64,000 nt of DNA from Pomphorhynchus laevis (Eukaryota; Acanthocephala; Palaeacanthocephala; Echinorhynchida; Pomphorhynchidae). The position numbers were made by a program, and so were the translations under genes. The DNA is taken from assembly GCA_012934845.2 (NCBI GenBank), contig WNNJ02003690.1:1-64000 (forward strand). The letters are read 5' to 3'. The notes below the pieces were generated by a model. The model searched no databases and was not told the DNA's origin. It worked only from the letters and a program-made list of their open reading frames with translations. Positions 1-10,913 of the stretch are shown here, in pieces; position 1 is the stretch's first letter; each line of letters begins with the position of its first letter.

Positions 1-1320
1 ACTTCACGCGAAATGTGGGTTGAGGCGGTCAGTCGCGGCCAATCAATTAATGTGGTATTCATTGACTTTTCAAGAGCATTCGATCGGGTGCCGCATGAGA
101 GCTTGGTAGCATTACTATTTAACTACGGCATTCCTGTAATGTTGTGTAAGTGGATTCAAGATTTCCTACGTAATCGATTCTTTAGGGTGAGAGTTGGCAC
201 CCATCTTTCCACTCCCAGACGCGTTTACTGTGGTGTTCCGCAGGGTACCGTACTAGGACCTCTGCTGTTTATTGTGTTCCTTAACGATTTGTTGCTGCGG
301 ATTCAGAGTCCCTGTCTTGCTTTTGCTGACGACCTCAAACTATGGTCTGTAGATGATATTGATCCGCTTGGCATTTCCCTGCATGAAGACCTTAATGAAA
401 TATACCAATGGAGTGAGGCTACTGGTATGAAGATCAATGTTGACAAATGCGGCCACATGAAATTAGGAAGGCGTTGCGATGACCGTCGTTTTCGCCTAGG
501 AACTTCAATTCTTAATGTCGTCATGGAGTATAGGGATCTGGGTGTCATGGTGCATAGGACATTGAAATCCCGATCAAATACAGAGTTTGCCCTATAGCAA
601 GGCTTTGCGAGCTATGTACTGCGTCAAAAATGCATTTAATCGTATTAATCCATACGTCTTCAAACGGCTTTACTGCGCTCTTGTTCGCCCGCATATAGAA
701 TACTGCGTGCAAGCAGTTTTTCCATACACTAAGAAAGAGTTCAATAGACTAGAGTCAATCCTTCGTAGAGGTTCTCGAATGTGTATGGATGGATCATATT
801 CATATCGTGAGCGGCTTGAATTTCTAAAGATACCATCTTTGGGTCAGAGGCTATATTACCTAGACCTTGTTGCATTATGGCGAATGGTTAATGGGATAGA
901 TGGGTTTCCCTCGTGCTATGTTAAAGTTTGTTCTCAGACGCGTCGTGGCCACCCATTGAAACTATTTAAGTTTCCCCAAGGTAAAGTAGTGAATTTGGCT
1001 AAGCTCTCACATCGAGCATTAAACGCCTGGAACACGTTGCCAGTAGAAATAGCATGTACCAATGACTTCTCTCAATTTAAATTTCAACTGCGTCAGTGGA
1101 TTAACGATCATGGCATTCCGGATGTATACAATATTATGTAACCGCTGTTTACTTTTTTTTCTTTTCTTTTGTTCCATATTTTCCTATGTGATCAGTTGAA
1201 ACAGCCATTTGGCTATAACTTGTAATATTAATAATATATTTATATAAAATATGCATCATGTATAATATGTGAGAAATACACGGTTTTTAATGATATAATA
1301 AAAGCTTTGTCAAAAATAAC
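1..1320 (+). mobile_element. Jockey/CR1-type LINE, 3' part of ORF2 (reverse transcriptase and C-terminal region)
   Basis: The window opens inside a non-LTR retrotransposon. The first reading frame (13-597) shows reverse-transcriptase boxes: FIDFSRAFDRVPH, then GVPQGTVLGPLLF, then the catalytic FADDLKLW near residue 105. A second frame (587-1141) carries the C-terminal part typical of these LINEs (RPHIEYCVQAVFPY, YLDLVALWRMVNG, LSHRALNAWNTLP). The two frames overlap near 585-597, so one frameshift separates the RT from its tail. The protein ends at 1141 and is followed by an AT-rich 3' region with an AATAAA at 1297-1302. The 5' half, including any endonuclease, lies outside the window. It is a dead copy, but the domains are clear. 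Assignment to jockey versus CR1 is from overall look only. Confidence 0.85.
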
Positions 1321-1356
1321 AGTATGGGCTAAATTCTGTACATGATGTAATACAGA

Positions 1357-1423
1357 TTCTCGACACATGATTTACATTTTTGTTTTGTTGTGGTCATGTA
1401 AGCGTGCGCTGGCACGCATTTGC
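1357..1423 (+). mobile_element. Severely 5'-truncated tail of the CR1-like LINE found at 31-34.6 kb
   Basis: These 67 bases match, with few differences, the extreme 3' end of the LINE at 34567-34640. They include the end of the last codons (CTCGACACATGA), the TTTTGTTGTGGTCATGTAAGCG stretch in parts, and the GCGCTGGCACGCATTTGC hairpin-like end. No other part of that LINE precedes it, as expected for an insertion in which reverse transcription aborted almost at once. It lies directly between the LINE at 1-1320 and the 43-bp duplication. Confidence 0.75.
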
Positions 1424-1430
1424 CACGATA

Positions 1431-1516
1431 GTCCTTCAGGAGACGCGGTCTATCCGTCTCCCCCAGGATATTAGTCCTTCAGGAGACGCGGTCTATCCGT
1501 CTCCCCCAGGATATTA
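1431..1516 (+). repeat. Perfect tandem duplication of a 43-bp hairpin-forming unit
   Basis: Unit 1 is 1431-1473 and unit 2 is 1474-1516, and they are identical. Each holds the inverted pair GGAGACG and CGTCTCC around a nine-base loop, with TCCT and AGGA further out. The base composition is far richer in G and C than the surroundings. It sits just ahead of the LINE at 1517-3962 and could be part of that element's 5' leader, though I cannot prove this. Confidence 0.85.
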
Positions 1517-3962
1517 CTCGATTTATCCTTAAGCACATCTACACCCACTTTACTCCTTACATAACCCCCCCCTCACTCCTCTTCATCTCAAGGTCTTTTA
1601 ACCCTAGTGAAAAGCTCCTTAAGATCATCCCTCCTATTAAACTACTCTTGTCCAGCCCTATCTTGTTTAGCTATATCACTTTGTAAGAACGGTAAGCGTA
1701 TAAGCATAGCCAATGTCTATATTCGGCCAGGAGAAATTCACAAGAACCGTGACCTCCTGGATCGAATATTAGGGAGCGGTTATGACATGTTACTTGGTGA
1801 CTTCAACGACAGAACTGGTCGTTGGATTAATGCAGCACTCCGCAGAGCAAGGATCGACTATCTTATTCATAAACCACCTTCCCCACCTTTCATTGCTCTA
1901 CAACAAATTCTCTCCTCGACATATTACTGCTACATAAGATGTGGTTGTTGAAACCCATTTGCACCGAGCAGTCGCGTCAACAACAGACCACCTCTCATGA
2001 CCTAATTCGCTGGCGGCTAGAGGACGATACGTTGCTTAGAAGAAGGTTTCACTTTGACCCTATTAGAGTGGCCTTCTTTCAGGCAGCTATCCAACTCTTC
2101 CCCAGAATTGGAATTGAGAGTTTGACCGAATTTAATTCCTACCTCTCATCGCAAGCTACCGCGATCCTTTCGACTACCTATAAAGGTCAAATATACAATC
2201 CTACTCCAACAAAGCTCAAGGTCCTAGCTAAAATGTTACACCTTCCCAATCTCTCTGTTTCCACCAGACAAATCCTCTCGAATGAATATTGGAGTTCTAG
2301 ATATAGGCTCCAGCTGAGCAGGGATAGGGCAAGCATTGCTCACCTAAACCCTTCTCAGGCTTCCTTCTGGAAGAAATTCAAGAAGGAGAAGTTTGTCTGC
2401 AGGAAGGATAGAGCCTTGATTTGGATTGGTAGCATAGGCCTTGACAAAGTTTTAGAGGAGTCACTTTCCTTACATAATTATGGAGCCACTCAATCTCCCC
2501 AACCAATCCCGCCTTGGTGTGACTTCAGGAGTAGGGACTTATCTGTTACAGATATCCTTAACTCCTGGGGACCACTCCCGGGCACCTCCAAATCCCACGC
2601 GCCACTCACCACTCGTGTCTGTCAGCTTTTGACATACAGTCAGAGAAAGGAGGTCGCCATCACAATGCTATTAGCCTCCCCGTCCGACATAGCGGACATC
2701 AACATCAGCCGTCGAGTTTTTTTTACCTAAAAAGAGATTAATCACTTGTCCAAAAGATCTGCGGCCCATCTCGATTCAAAACGCCCTCATATCCATCTAC
2801 GAGAAAGCGCTTGCGCGTAGAATCCGCGTTCATTTATGTAGGCGTAATTTGATACCACCGAATTTTCATGGGTTTGTCAAAGGGCGATTCGGTCCATTCA
2901 GCAATTGGTGAGGTGCATCAGTTTTGTCAGGATAATAGTCATCAGCTTGCTGTGGCTGTTTTTCTTGATTTTTCAGCTGCATTTGACCGGATCTTTATTC
3001 CCTTCGTTATCTCCTCTCTCAGGTCCCTCGGGTTGCCTGCGAGAATTGTTAACAGGGTGGAGATATTGTTGTACACCAAGCGGTTCTACTATGAAGACGA
3101 CCCTGATGCGCGTCAGTTCTACCCTATTACGGGTGTACCTCAAGGATCCCCACTTTCTCCTATCTTATATCTTGCTGCATCCATTGTACTATTCAAGAAT
3201 TTTAAACGTGATCAACATCTAGTGGTATATGCTGATGATACCACAGCCTTGTTCTCTGGACGCAGGTGCAAAGATGTAATCTCTGACATCAGCCGTTTCT
3301 TTTTAAGATTAAAAGATCAGTTGCCCCCATCCAATCTTATTTTAAACTCCTCTAAATCGCAGGTGGTAGTCTTTAATGGTGTTCCTGCCACCAAAAAGAA
3401 ACTTAAGAGACTAGCACTCTCTGCACTCTCCTCCATTTTGCAGCATCAACCACTCCCCATCTTCACGAGTCGAGTAAAATATCTGGGGTTCACCGTTACG
3501 GTGAATTGGTCGGCGAAAGCTGACATGGATAGACTTAAACGTATCCTGAAGAAAGCTAGGTGGGCTCTGAAACGGGCCCAACATCTGTCATTGAATGGGA
3601 TAACCCAAGTGCGCCTCTGGGGTACTTGGGCTATCTCGGGATTAGTCTTCTTCTCACGAGGACGTCCCCCAGAACAAAGACTAAGGTTTCTCAAGCTCCT
3701 CATCTCGAGATTACCAACCATAGTCCGCCTTGACTGGACTCTTAGGTGTGTGAGAGACCCCGAATGGTTCAGTCAGAGGGCGGTACGATGGTGCGGCCGA
3801 GATGCTCAGATCCCGCTGGACCTGAGGCCGTGAATATAAGTTGAAGATTCCAAAATACTCGTCGTGAACGGCTTCTATTTAAAGTTGTCTTTTGCATGTT
3901 TTTGTTTCTTAAGTTTTTATCGGTTATATAGTTATTAATAAAACCCTTACTTACTTACTTAT
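1517..3962 (+). mobile_element. LINE family 2: decayed copy with endonuclease and reverse transcriptase remnants
   Basis: Three frames carry successive parts of one ORF2. Frame 1607-1951 holds the end of an apurinic-type endonuclease (ANVYIRPGEIHKN, MLLGDFNDRTGRW). Frame 1939-2730 holds the linker between endonuclease and RT. Frame 2868-3833 holds the RT (AVFLDFSAAFDRI, GVPQGSPLSPILY, catalytic VVYADDTTALF) and the C-terminal region ending RWCGRDAQIPLD. Frameshifts lie near 1945 and near 2880, and the linker frame ends in a stop at 2728-2730, so the copy is inactive. The 3' region ends with AATAAAACCC and a short TTAC repeat at about 3947-3962, probably the element's tail. Related copies lie at 8290-8640 and 44362-45440, and the element at 50393-54273 is a more distant relative. 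Confidence 0.85.
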
Positions 3963-4559
3963 TTGCCACTTTAAATAAATCTTTTTTTTTCTTCAAATCC
4001 TACATAGCCGACCAGGCCTCAAAGCGGGATAAAGACTAAAGAAAAATAAGAAGTACGTTTATTCAGCTTACTAGTCTACCCTGTTTAATATTTGAACGAT
4101 TACGATTATAGCACATAATTTTATACACAATAGAACATCTTTAAAATTTAGGATTTTGTTAAAACAATTATTCAATTTGAGTAACTTTCTATAATAAATT
4201 AAAATATGTGTTGTATTATTATATATGCTACTATTTTTATAATTATTGAATAATAAATTCTAATTTTTATTTAAGGTATTCCTAATATTTCCGTTTATTG
4301 GGTTCAATTATGTTTTACATTATTATTTTTGTAGTAAGATTATGGTCCATTTAAGGAAATCGCATCTAATTAAACTACGTCTAATATTAGAATTTTGATT
4401 TTTTAAAATTTGTAATTATAGCAAATACATCTAGCTTTATAAAATAGTGACATTGCAGATGCAATTAATCATTTTTAGCATTATGAGACTTTTATGAAGC
4501 AGCATCTGCTAAGACTCCTGCTAAGACTCAGTATACTAGGGAATTGCGACACTGAGTCA
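3963..4559. other. AT-rich spacer, nothing recognised
   Basis: This stretch follows the LINE tail. It has no long reading frame, no clear repeat and no RNA gene that I can see. Confidence 0.5.
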
Positions 4560-5880
4560 AGCTTATAAATAGTTATCTTCTCTCATTTTTACTTGTCTTG
4601 TTTCTTATGTGGAGAATTTCCTACCAGGCGAGCAACATGTTTTTCGATCTGGTCATTATACTGCTACTGCTCTCAATTCCCTCAGACGAGCTGTGATACT
4701 TATCCAGGATCAGCATTGTATGCGGTGTTCCTTGACTTAAATAAGGCTTTCGATATGATTGATAGAAATCATCTTGTAACAAAGTTAAAACGGAATTTAA
4801 AGTTAGAATGCCATATTATTCATGTAATAGAGGATATGTTAAGACCTCATAACATTCATATATTTGATGGAGTTAACTTCTGGAAGTTCTTCATTTAAAA
4901 ATCATGGTGTGTTGCAGGCGATCCAATAAGCCTTCTGTCTTTTAGTCTTTGTCTCTGATTTACCGGCCATAACAGCAGCAACGAGCGTATAATTGATCTT
5001 GTACGCATATGACCTCGTAATGTTCTCATATGATCGAGTCAACTTGCACAGCTCTCTAGGCAAACTACACCAATACTATTGCTCATAACAATTTAATAGT
5101 CAATATGTCAATAAAAAAAATTAAAATTTGGAAGGGTGATAGACTTGCCAAAGCATATGCACTCCTTTAGAATGGGTCAATAATAGAAGCTATTAGTAGA
5201 TTTTGTTATCTCAGGTTTAATGTAACGTCGCGATGAACTTTCAAGCACCATTATGAACAAATATCATGCAAAATTGCTGAACACTTGCGTAAAGTTTCAC
5301 TTCTGAAAAAAAACATATTTCACTACAGCATTGAAGTACTTTAGAATAGTGTTTGTTCTAATTGTCACTTATGGATTGGAGGTATTCTGGACCGGACCTC
5401 ATAGAATGTAGTTTGATCGAAATCGATAAAATTAAATGGACATATTTGAAAAGGTTTCTTTGTATTTCGCTGAAAGCGTCTTTTTCAATTTTAGCTTGTA
5501 TTTTAAACGAACCCTACTACGTCAGAAACTTATGTTTGAACTTAATCTTCCGAGTACGTTCGCGTCCCTTGACCATATTTCAAGATGGAACAATAAAATT
5601 AATAATGTCAGTTCGGAATATATGCAAACTCCTGCGGTACTGAAACCAATATTGTGGAAATATTCGTTGTATTTTAAGTGTCCTTTGATTTTTCGCTTGT
5701 CTATACACGGTTACCACGATACAATCTGTGAAAATTCCATTCCTTTTCATATCAAAGATGTTAACTGCCGATGTCGATTTTGCCAACAACCTTGCTAAGA
5801 ACTATTACACAATTGAAGATGATCCATTCCTTTACGATTCAGTTTAAAGTCAATTGATGGAATAATGCGATGAGATTAAC
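4560..5880 (+). mobile_element. Old LINE remnant (RT fragments and C-terminal region)
   Basis: Frame 4593-4898 contains an RT block A-like stretch (YAVFLDLNKAFDMIDRNHL). The following 450 bases are broken by many stops. Frames 5362-5643 and 5436-5798 hold a typical C-terminal part (LDHISRWNNKINNVSSEYM) ending in a cysteine cluster, CRCRFCQQPC. The two C-terminal frames overlap, so at least one frameshift lies near 5540-5570. It is much more decayed than its neighbours and belongs to a different lineage from LINE family 2. The YADD box is not readable. Confidence 0.7.
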
Positions 5881-6432
5881 TTACATTTGAAGTTAACTGA
5901 ATTTAAATTTTTAATAATATTGAATTTAAATTTCTAACGTGTAAACATTTTTTCATGTTAATTCATATTTGTATAGGCAGTAATATATGTTTCTTATTTA
6001 CCCTTGGCACATGGGTTGATAAATAAATCTTTCATCAATAAATCCATCACAAAGGCTTTAAAACTAAAATATACAATAAAGTATATCAATTTTTATTTCT
6101 AAACCGATCCACTGGATAGAATCTTTAGAATTTAGACTGCCTAACAAATAATGATTATTTACAAATAATGATTGATTCTGCAGACAATAAAAACACCATA
6201 TACATAATGGAATTAATCTATAACAAAAAAGTATACGAAGTTATTTTCCAAAAACATCATGCATTTCTGTTAGTATTGGATCTTTATCAACAATAATTGA
6301 TCCCATATCTCAGAATCAAGCATATAGTAACATATTTTGTATTTAGAAGTAACAAATTTGCCCAATCTTTTGATAGTAAGGGTCAAATCATTATGGGTAT
6401 CAGTTAATTATAACTTACTCATGGAATATACT

Positions 6433-6545
6433 TATGGAATATTTTAGATATTTAAAATTAAAAATCATGCATATCCCATAATCTTTTATATATTTTATGT
6501 GATAAAATTTCTTGACTATCAAAATCAATTTTCATTGACTATCAG
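6433..6545 (+). repeat. Direct repeat, copy 1 of 2
   Basis: This segment of about 113 bp recurs at 7177-7290 in the same orientation with a few differences (shared blocks include ATGGAATATTTTAGATATTT and TCATGCATATCCCATAATC). About 630 bp separates the two copies. They could be the ends of a non-coding element or a simple segmental duplication. Confidence 0.75.
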
Positions 6546-7176
6546 AAGTCAATGAAATGAACTAAAAAAACTGTACTTGAACAATTTTTTAATTAAGAAT
6601 TTTGGAGCAAGATTAAACACATTAATTTTTATTTCGCTAGCAGTAGCTATCGAAATATTTCAAGATACCGAGTGTAAAGAAGGAGTGTAAAGAAGGCGAT
6701 GAGATTATCTTAAGGCTAAAGAAGCAGGACGAGATTCATCGAAATATGGAAGATGTAAGTATGACGGGGAATTGCGATGCAGTACACGATGGGTCGGGAT
6801 AATCAAACGAAACTGGACACGATGGCTAATTGTGGGAAGCCAGGAAAGATTGAAAAAATGTTGAGATATGGAATCAAAACGGCGGAGACGAAGGAGAACT
6901 TGAACTGTTGAATTTACAATACGTTGGTGAGTTGGAGAGTAGTTTTGGGAGATTTCGAGAACAGGCTAAGAACAGGCTTTCGAGAACATGTTTTAAATCT
7001 TGTATTTAAAACATGAAAATGATAAAATATCAATAACATCTTTAACATCTTTTCTAATAAAATCTTTTCATACATACGGATTTTGTTAACAACTCTTTAA
7101 CATAAAAATCAAACATAGAAGTTTGAAGATATTAAGTTCGTAATATAAATGCTAGGATGCATTGAACTTTATCATT

Positions 7177-7290
7177 TATGGAATATTTTAGATATTTTAA
7201 ATCAAAAATCATGCATATCCCATAATCTTTCACATATTTCATGTTATAAAATTTCTTGACTATCAAAAGTCAATTTTCATTGATTACACA
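7177..7290 (+). repeat. Direct repeat, copy 2 of 2
   Basis: This is the second copy of the repeat at 6433-6545. Most substitutions fall in the AT-rich middle part. The flanks differ beyond the repeat. Confidence 0.75.
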
Positions 7291-8289
7291 GTCAATTAGC
7301 GAAATATATCGAAGATCGAAGTGTTTGATCGTGCTTTACAACTCCAAATATGAAAATATTATTTATATTTAAAAATAGAACTCGTCACGACTTAGTTGAC
7401 TTTAAAATAGGACTTGTATCTATATAGTGATTATTCATATTTAAAAATAGAACTCGTCAGTACGCAGTTATTGATATTGGAAGCAACTTACAAAAATGTT
7501 AAAAGCTAATTAAACCCATTATCTTGACGAAATTTTGAATAACAATTATTATTTATTATTACAATTATATATTTAATTATTAAATTTTTAAAAATATAAT
7601 TTTATATAATTTATATAAATTTAATTTTATTTCATAAAAGTTTAATCTTATTTTAAAAATATTAATTCATTGTATTAAGCTCTAGAATTTCAAATACAGA
7701 AAAGGGGGTTCTGCTGTTCTACTGATTCTACTATCCTACAACTTTACAGGAAAAAGTATTAAAAAGTAACTGATATTGATACATTTTGAATGTTGGAGCA
7801 GGATCAATAAACACGTTTATTTTTACATTTTTTATTCTTCAAATATCGTCGTTTATTATCGTCAATTAATTGTTATTGTGTATTTCAGTATCAAAGGTCT
7901 TTTGTTAAATTTTGGTTCTTCCTAAAATAAAATGTCGAAAGTTTTTATTGAATCTGTTCGAAATTTTTTTTAATAAAAAAACTCCCTTTTCTAATTGTGA
8001 AATCACTGCTTGCATTGTAATTTTTTGCTGTATGCAAGACATTGCGTTATTATCAAGTAATTGAATGGATTGGAAAAATTTAAATTTTATTTTACATTTT
8101 AATGTAAATTATAAAACTATTTTACAATTGTTTGGGATATATGCAACATCCGGGGATTTGCAATATCGTTTAGTGTTTAACTTTTCTATAACAAGACAAG
8201 TCTTTTTATAACATAACATTATATTACAATGCAATGTAATACCGAATACATTAAAAAGACCCACTCTTATATCGTTTATTCTCTCATGC

Positions 8290-8640
8290 GGCGATTAGAC
8301 GCTTTTCCGTCGTAGGTAGTGATAGTCTAACCCGATTCAACTCCCAGCTATCTCAGCAAGCTGCCGGGATTATATCGATAATCCATAAAGATCGCATTTT
8401 CGATTTCGCTCAAATAAATGGAAAAATGTTCCACCTTCCTAATCTTTCCGATTCCTTCAGACATGATATATATAAAGAATATTAGTGTTCTCGTTACCAA
8501 CTTCAACTGAGAACGGATAAGATTAGCATTGATCGACTTAATCATACTCTATTTTCCTTTTGGAAAATATTTAAGAAAGTTGGGTTTGTCAGAAGGCATC
8601 GGGTTGGATTGGTTTATTAGCCGGTAGAATTAATTGCACA
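8290..8640 (+). mobile_element. Internal fragment of LINE family 2
   Basis: The plus strand matches positions about 2090-2430 of the LINE at 1517-3962. The region equivalent to its LTEFNSYLSSQATAI is visible as a decayed copy near 8325. The stretch near 8490-8610 encodes a counterpart of YRLQLSRDRASIAHLNPSQ followed by FWKIFKKVGFVRRH. Both ends are abrupt and several stops interrupt the frame. It is the linker between endonuclease and RT, so it was recognisable only by comparison with the copy at 2 kb. Confidence 0.75.
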
Positions 8641-9375
8641 TTTTATTTTATAGAAAATAGTGAAGTTTTGTAAAAGACCCGTTGTACTTTAATTTTTTAT
8701 TGTTTATCATTAATAAAGAGGAAAAAACGTGTTTTGGGTTATGAATCATATTTTCAAAAATATAATCCATATTTTTTCTTTTCTGTTTGAAAAAAATAAT
8801 ATATAATTTATTTAGTAACTATTCCACACAAAAATCAAGTTCGTTTTATGCACTATTTTCGAGAAAATTTAACATTTTGTAATTTTTATTTATTCAGTAA
8901 CCTTTTAAAAAGTCGTGGCACATAACAATTATATACATCATGTTCAGTTTTTGACGAAGATTCCAAAATTATTATGTTTTCCTGTTGGTTTTTCGATTAA
9001 TTGATCAACAAATTCAAATCTAATTTCGAATGTATTCTTCGGTGCTTACATTATGTATCCTTATGAAGGATACATAACTGTATTATTTTAAAGGGTTATC
9101 CTTTTTCTAGTAACTTACTTGCGAAAAATGGCAATCGTGCAATAAAATATTAAAAAGCCGATTAATGTTTCTAAATCAGTCGAAACAATAGATCCGGAAA
9201 CAACTTTGGAAAAAGTTCTGAATGTCTGACACATGTCCGACTGTATGCCTCTATTTTTCTAATACTCAAAATATCAAGGAGATACATTGTATTATGAAGT
9301 GAACATTCACTAAATGCATCGAAGACGCTGAGTTTATCTACAAAGTTGTTGTGATTTAAAGAAGGACTTATAATA
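8641..9375. other. AT-rich spacer, nothing recognised
   Basis: There is no reading frame of note. A short inverted pair near 9049-9072 (ATGTATCCTTATGAAGGATACAT) forms a small hairpin. Confidence 0.45.
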
Positions 9376-10424
9376 CAGGATCTTTCAAGTTCGAGTTTCT
9401 TTTTAAAAAATGTATCGTTCTAACAACTATCACTGTTTCAAAAAACTTTTTTTCCAGTAGAAGGTTCACGATTTACTGAAATGGATTGTATCTTGCTTGA
9501 GAACCGTATAAACGACTGAACGTTTATTGTAGCCATTGGGCCTATATGCAACCACCACATGGAGAATTTTGCGTCAGGACCTAGTTCTCAAGCCTTACAA
9601 AATTCAGCTGGTGCAAGAGTTGAAGCCGAACGACCATCAGCAACGTCGACAATTCTCTGATTTTGTTCAGCAACAACCTCATGATTTTGCTGAAAAAATC
9701 ATCTTTACAGATGAAGCCCATTTTCATTTGAATGACTATGTGAACAAACAGAATTGCCGGATTTGGGCACTTGAAAATCCACGGTAGTATGTAGAGAAGC
9801 CACTACACTCATCTCGTGTAACTGTTTGGTGCGCATTTTGGTATGGTGGAGTCATTGGACCGTTTTTCTTCGAGAACGCATATGGAAATGCGCTTACCGT
9901 CAACGGACTGCGATATCGGGAAATGCTCACAACTTTCTTTTACCCTATTGTTGATGGCATGGATATGGAGGATATGTGGTTTCAACAAGACAGTGCGACA
10001 TGCCATACAGCCAATAAAACAATAAAGCCATTTGAATCGAAATTCAAGAGAAGCATATTCTCCCGAAATGCAGACACAAATTGGCCCCCAAGATCTCCGG
10101 ATTTAACACATTTGAATTATTTTCTGTGGAGCCATTTTAAAGACAGGGTTTATGCTAACAAACCAGAATCAATTGAAGCACTAAAAGACAACATTCGACG
10201 CGAAATTAAGGAGATAGAACCACAAATGTGCCGAAATGTAATTGAAAATTTCGGCAAAAGGATTGACGTCTGTAAGCGTTCCCGCGGTGGGCATTTACGC
10301 AATATCGTTAATCATTCTTAAATTGTAAAACGTGTACTATACATCGACAAAAATATATGATTTTTCTTTCACAATGTGTGTTTAATTCCAATTTTAAAAA
10401 GAAACTCGAACTTGAAAGACCCTG
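9376..10424 (+). mobile_element. Mariner-like DNA transposon, intact ends, decayed interior
   Basis: The element is 1049 bp. It starts CAGGATCTTTCAAGTTCGAG and ends in the inverse complement of CAGGGTCTTTCAAGTTCGAG; the terminal inverted repeats run about 33 bp with one internal mismatch. It is flanked by TA on both sides (9374-9375 and 10425-10426), the usual Tc1/mariner target duplication. The inside carries a broken transposase (separate entry). Known members with this protein type are nearer 1.3 kb, and the N-terminal DNA-binding half is mostly absent here, so an internal deletion of a few hundred bases near 9420-9535 is likely. Confidence 0.92.
9536..10321 (+). pseudogene. Mariner-family transposase, broken
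   Basis: Frame 9536-9787 matches the end of the DNA-binding part and the first catalytic segment (TTWRILRQDLVLKPYKIQ, then IIFTDEAHFHLN with catalytic Asp 1, then NKQNCRIWALENPR). After a stop at 9785-9787 and a frame change, 9923-10321 carries the second Asp in MWFQQDSATCHTANK and the third in NWPPRSPDLTHLNYFLW. From QQD to SPD there are 36 residues between the two aspartates. The C-terminal part (YANKPESIEALKDNIR, SRGGHLRNIVNHS) ends normally. The WFQQD(G/S)ATCHTA signature belongs to a mariner subgroup common in insects and mites. The helix-turn-helix region is missing or unreadable, so the copy cannot encode an active enzyme, although its ends could still be recognised in trans. Confidence 0.88.
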
Positions 10425-10913
10425 TACAATGACATTAAAAATGTTAGTTTTTTCCGATTGAGAAAATAAATTATAATTATAAATGACTATTTCTATTAAA
10501 AAATCAAAAGTTACTTAATAAATTGAAAGGAAATCCCAAAGCGCATTAGTACTTTAGTACGTCACATAACTCTCACCAATAGTAAAAAATTAAAAAGCCA
10601 ATAAGGACTCAATTCTAAATCCAACAAGAAAAACCGGTGACATGAAAATATATGTAAATTATTAAAATAATATATTCAGATAATAAAATAATAAAATATT
10701 ATTAAAATAATATATTCACATAATAAAATAATAAAATATTATTAAAATAATATATTCACATTAAAACAGGGTAAAAATTTTGAAATAAAAATGTTTTATG
10801 ATAAACTACATTCTTTTTAAAAAAATACAACCTCACTACATTTAGAATTACATGTTAAATTAATAGAACACGCACATTCTCTTATTTCCTTGCGGTGGTG
10901 TATTTTTCGGGTA
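10425..10913. other. Spacer and probable 3' region of the SLC36 gene
   Basis: A short AT-rich tandem unit (TATTCA(C/G)ATAATAAAATAATAAAATATTATTAAAATAA) repeats about 2.5 times at about 10660-10760. The part next to 10913 would be the 3' untranslated region of the minus-strand transporter gene. I see no canonical AATAAA on the minus strand in the first 100 bases after its stop codon. Confidence 0.5.

Larger units (their letters stand above)
5881..8289. other. AT-rich spacer with a pair of direct repeats and a purine-rich island
   Basis: No gene is supported. Direct repeats at 6433-6545 and 7177-7290 are listed separately. Between them, about 6650-6960 is less AT-rich and purine-rich. It has short open stretches but nothing I recognise; it may be an old transposon fragment. 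A short direct repeat (ATATTTAAAAATAGAACTCG) occurs near 7367 and 7437. Confidence 0.45.

Noticed and set aside
5362-5798. Host zinc-finger gene ending in CRCRFCQQPC
   Set aside because: The frame fits the C-terminal region of a LINE following RT fragments at 4593-4898, with stops between.
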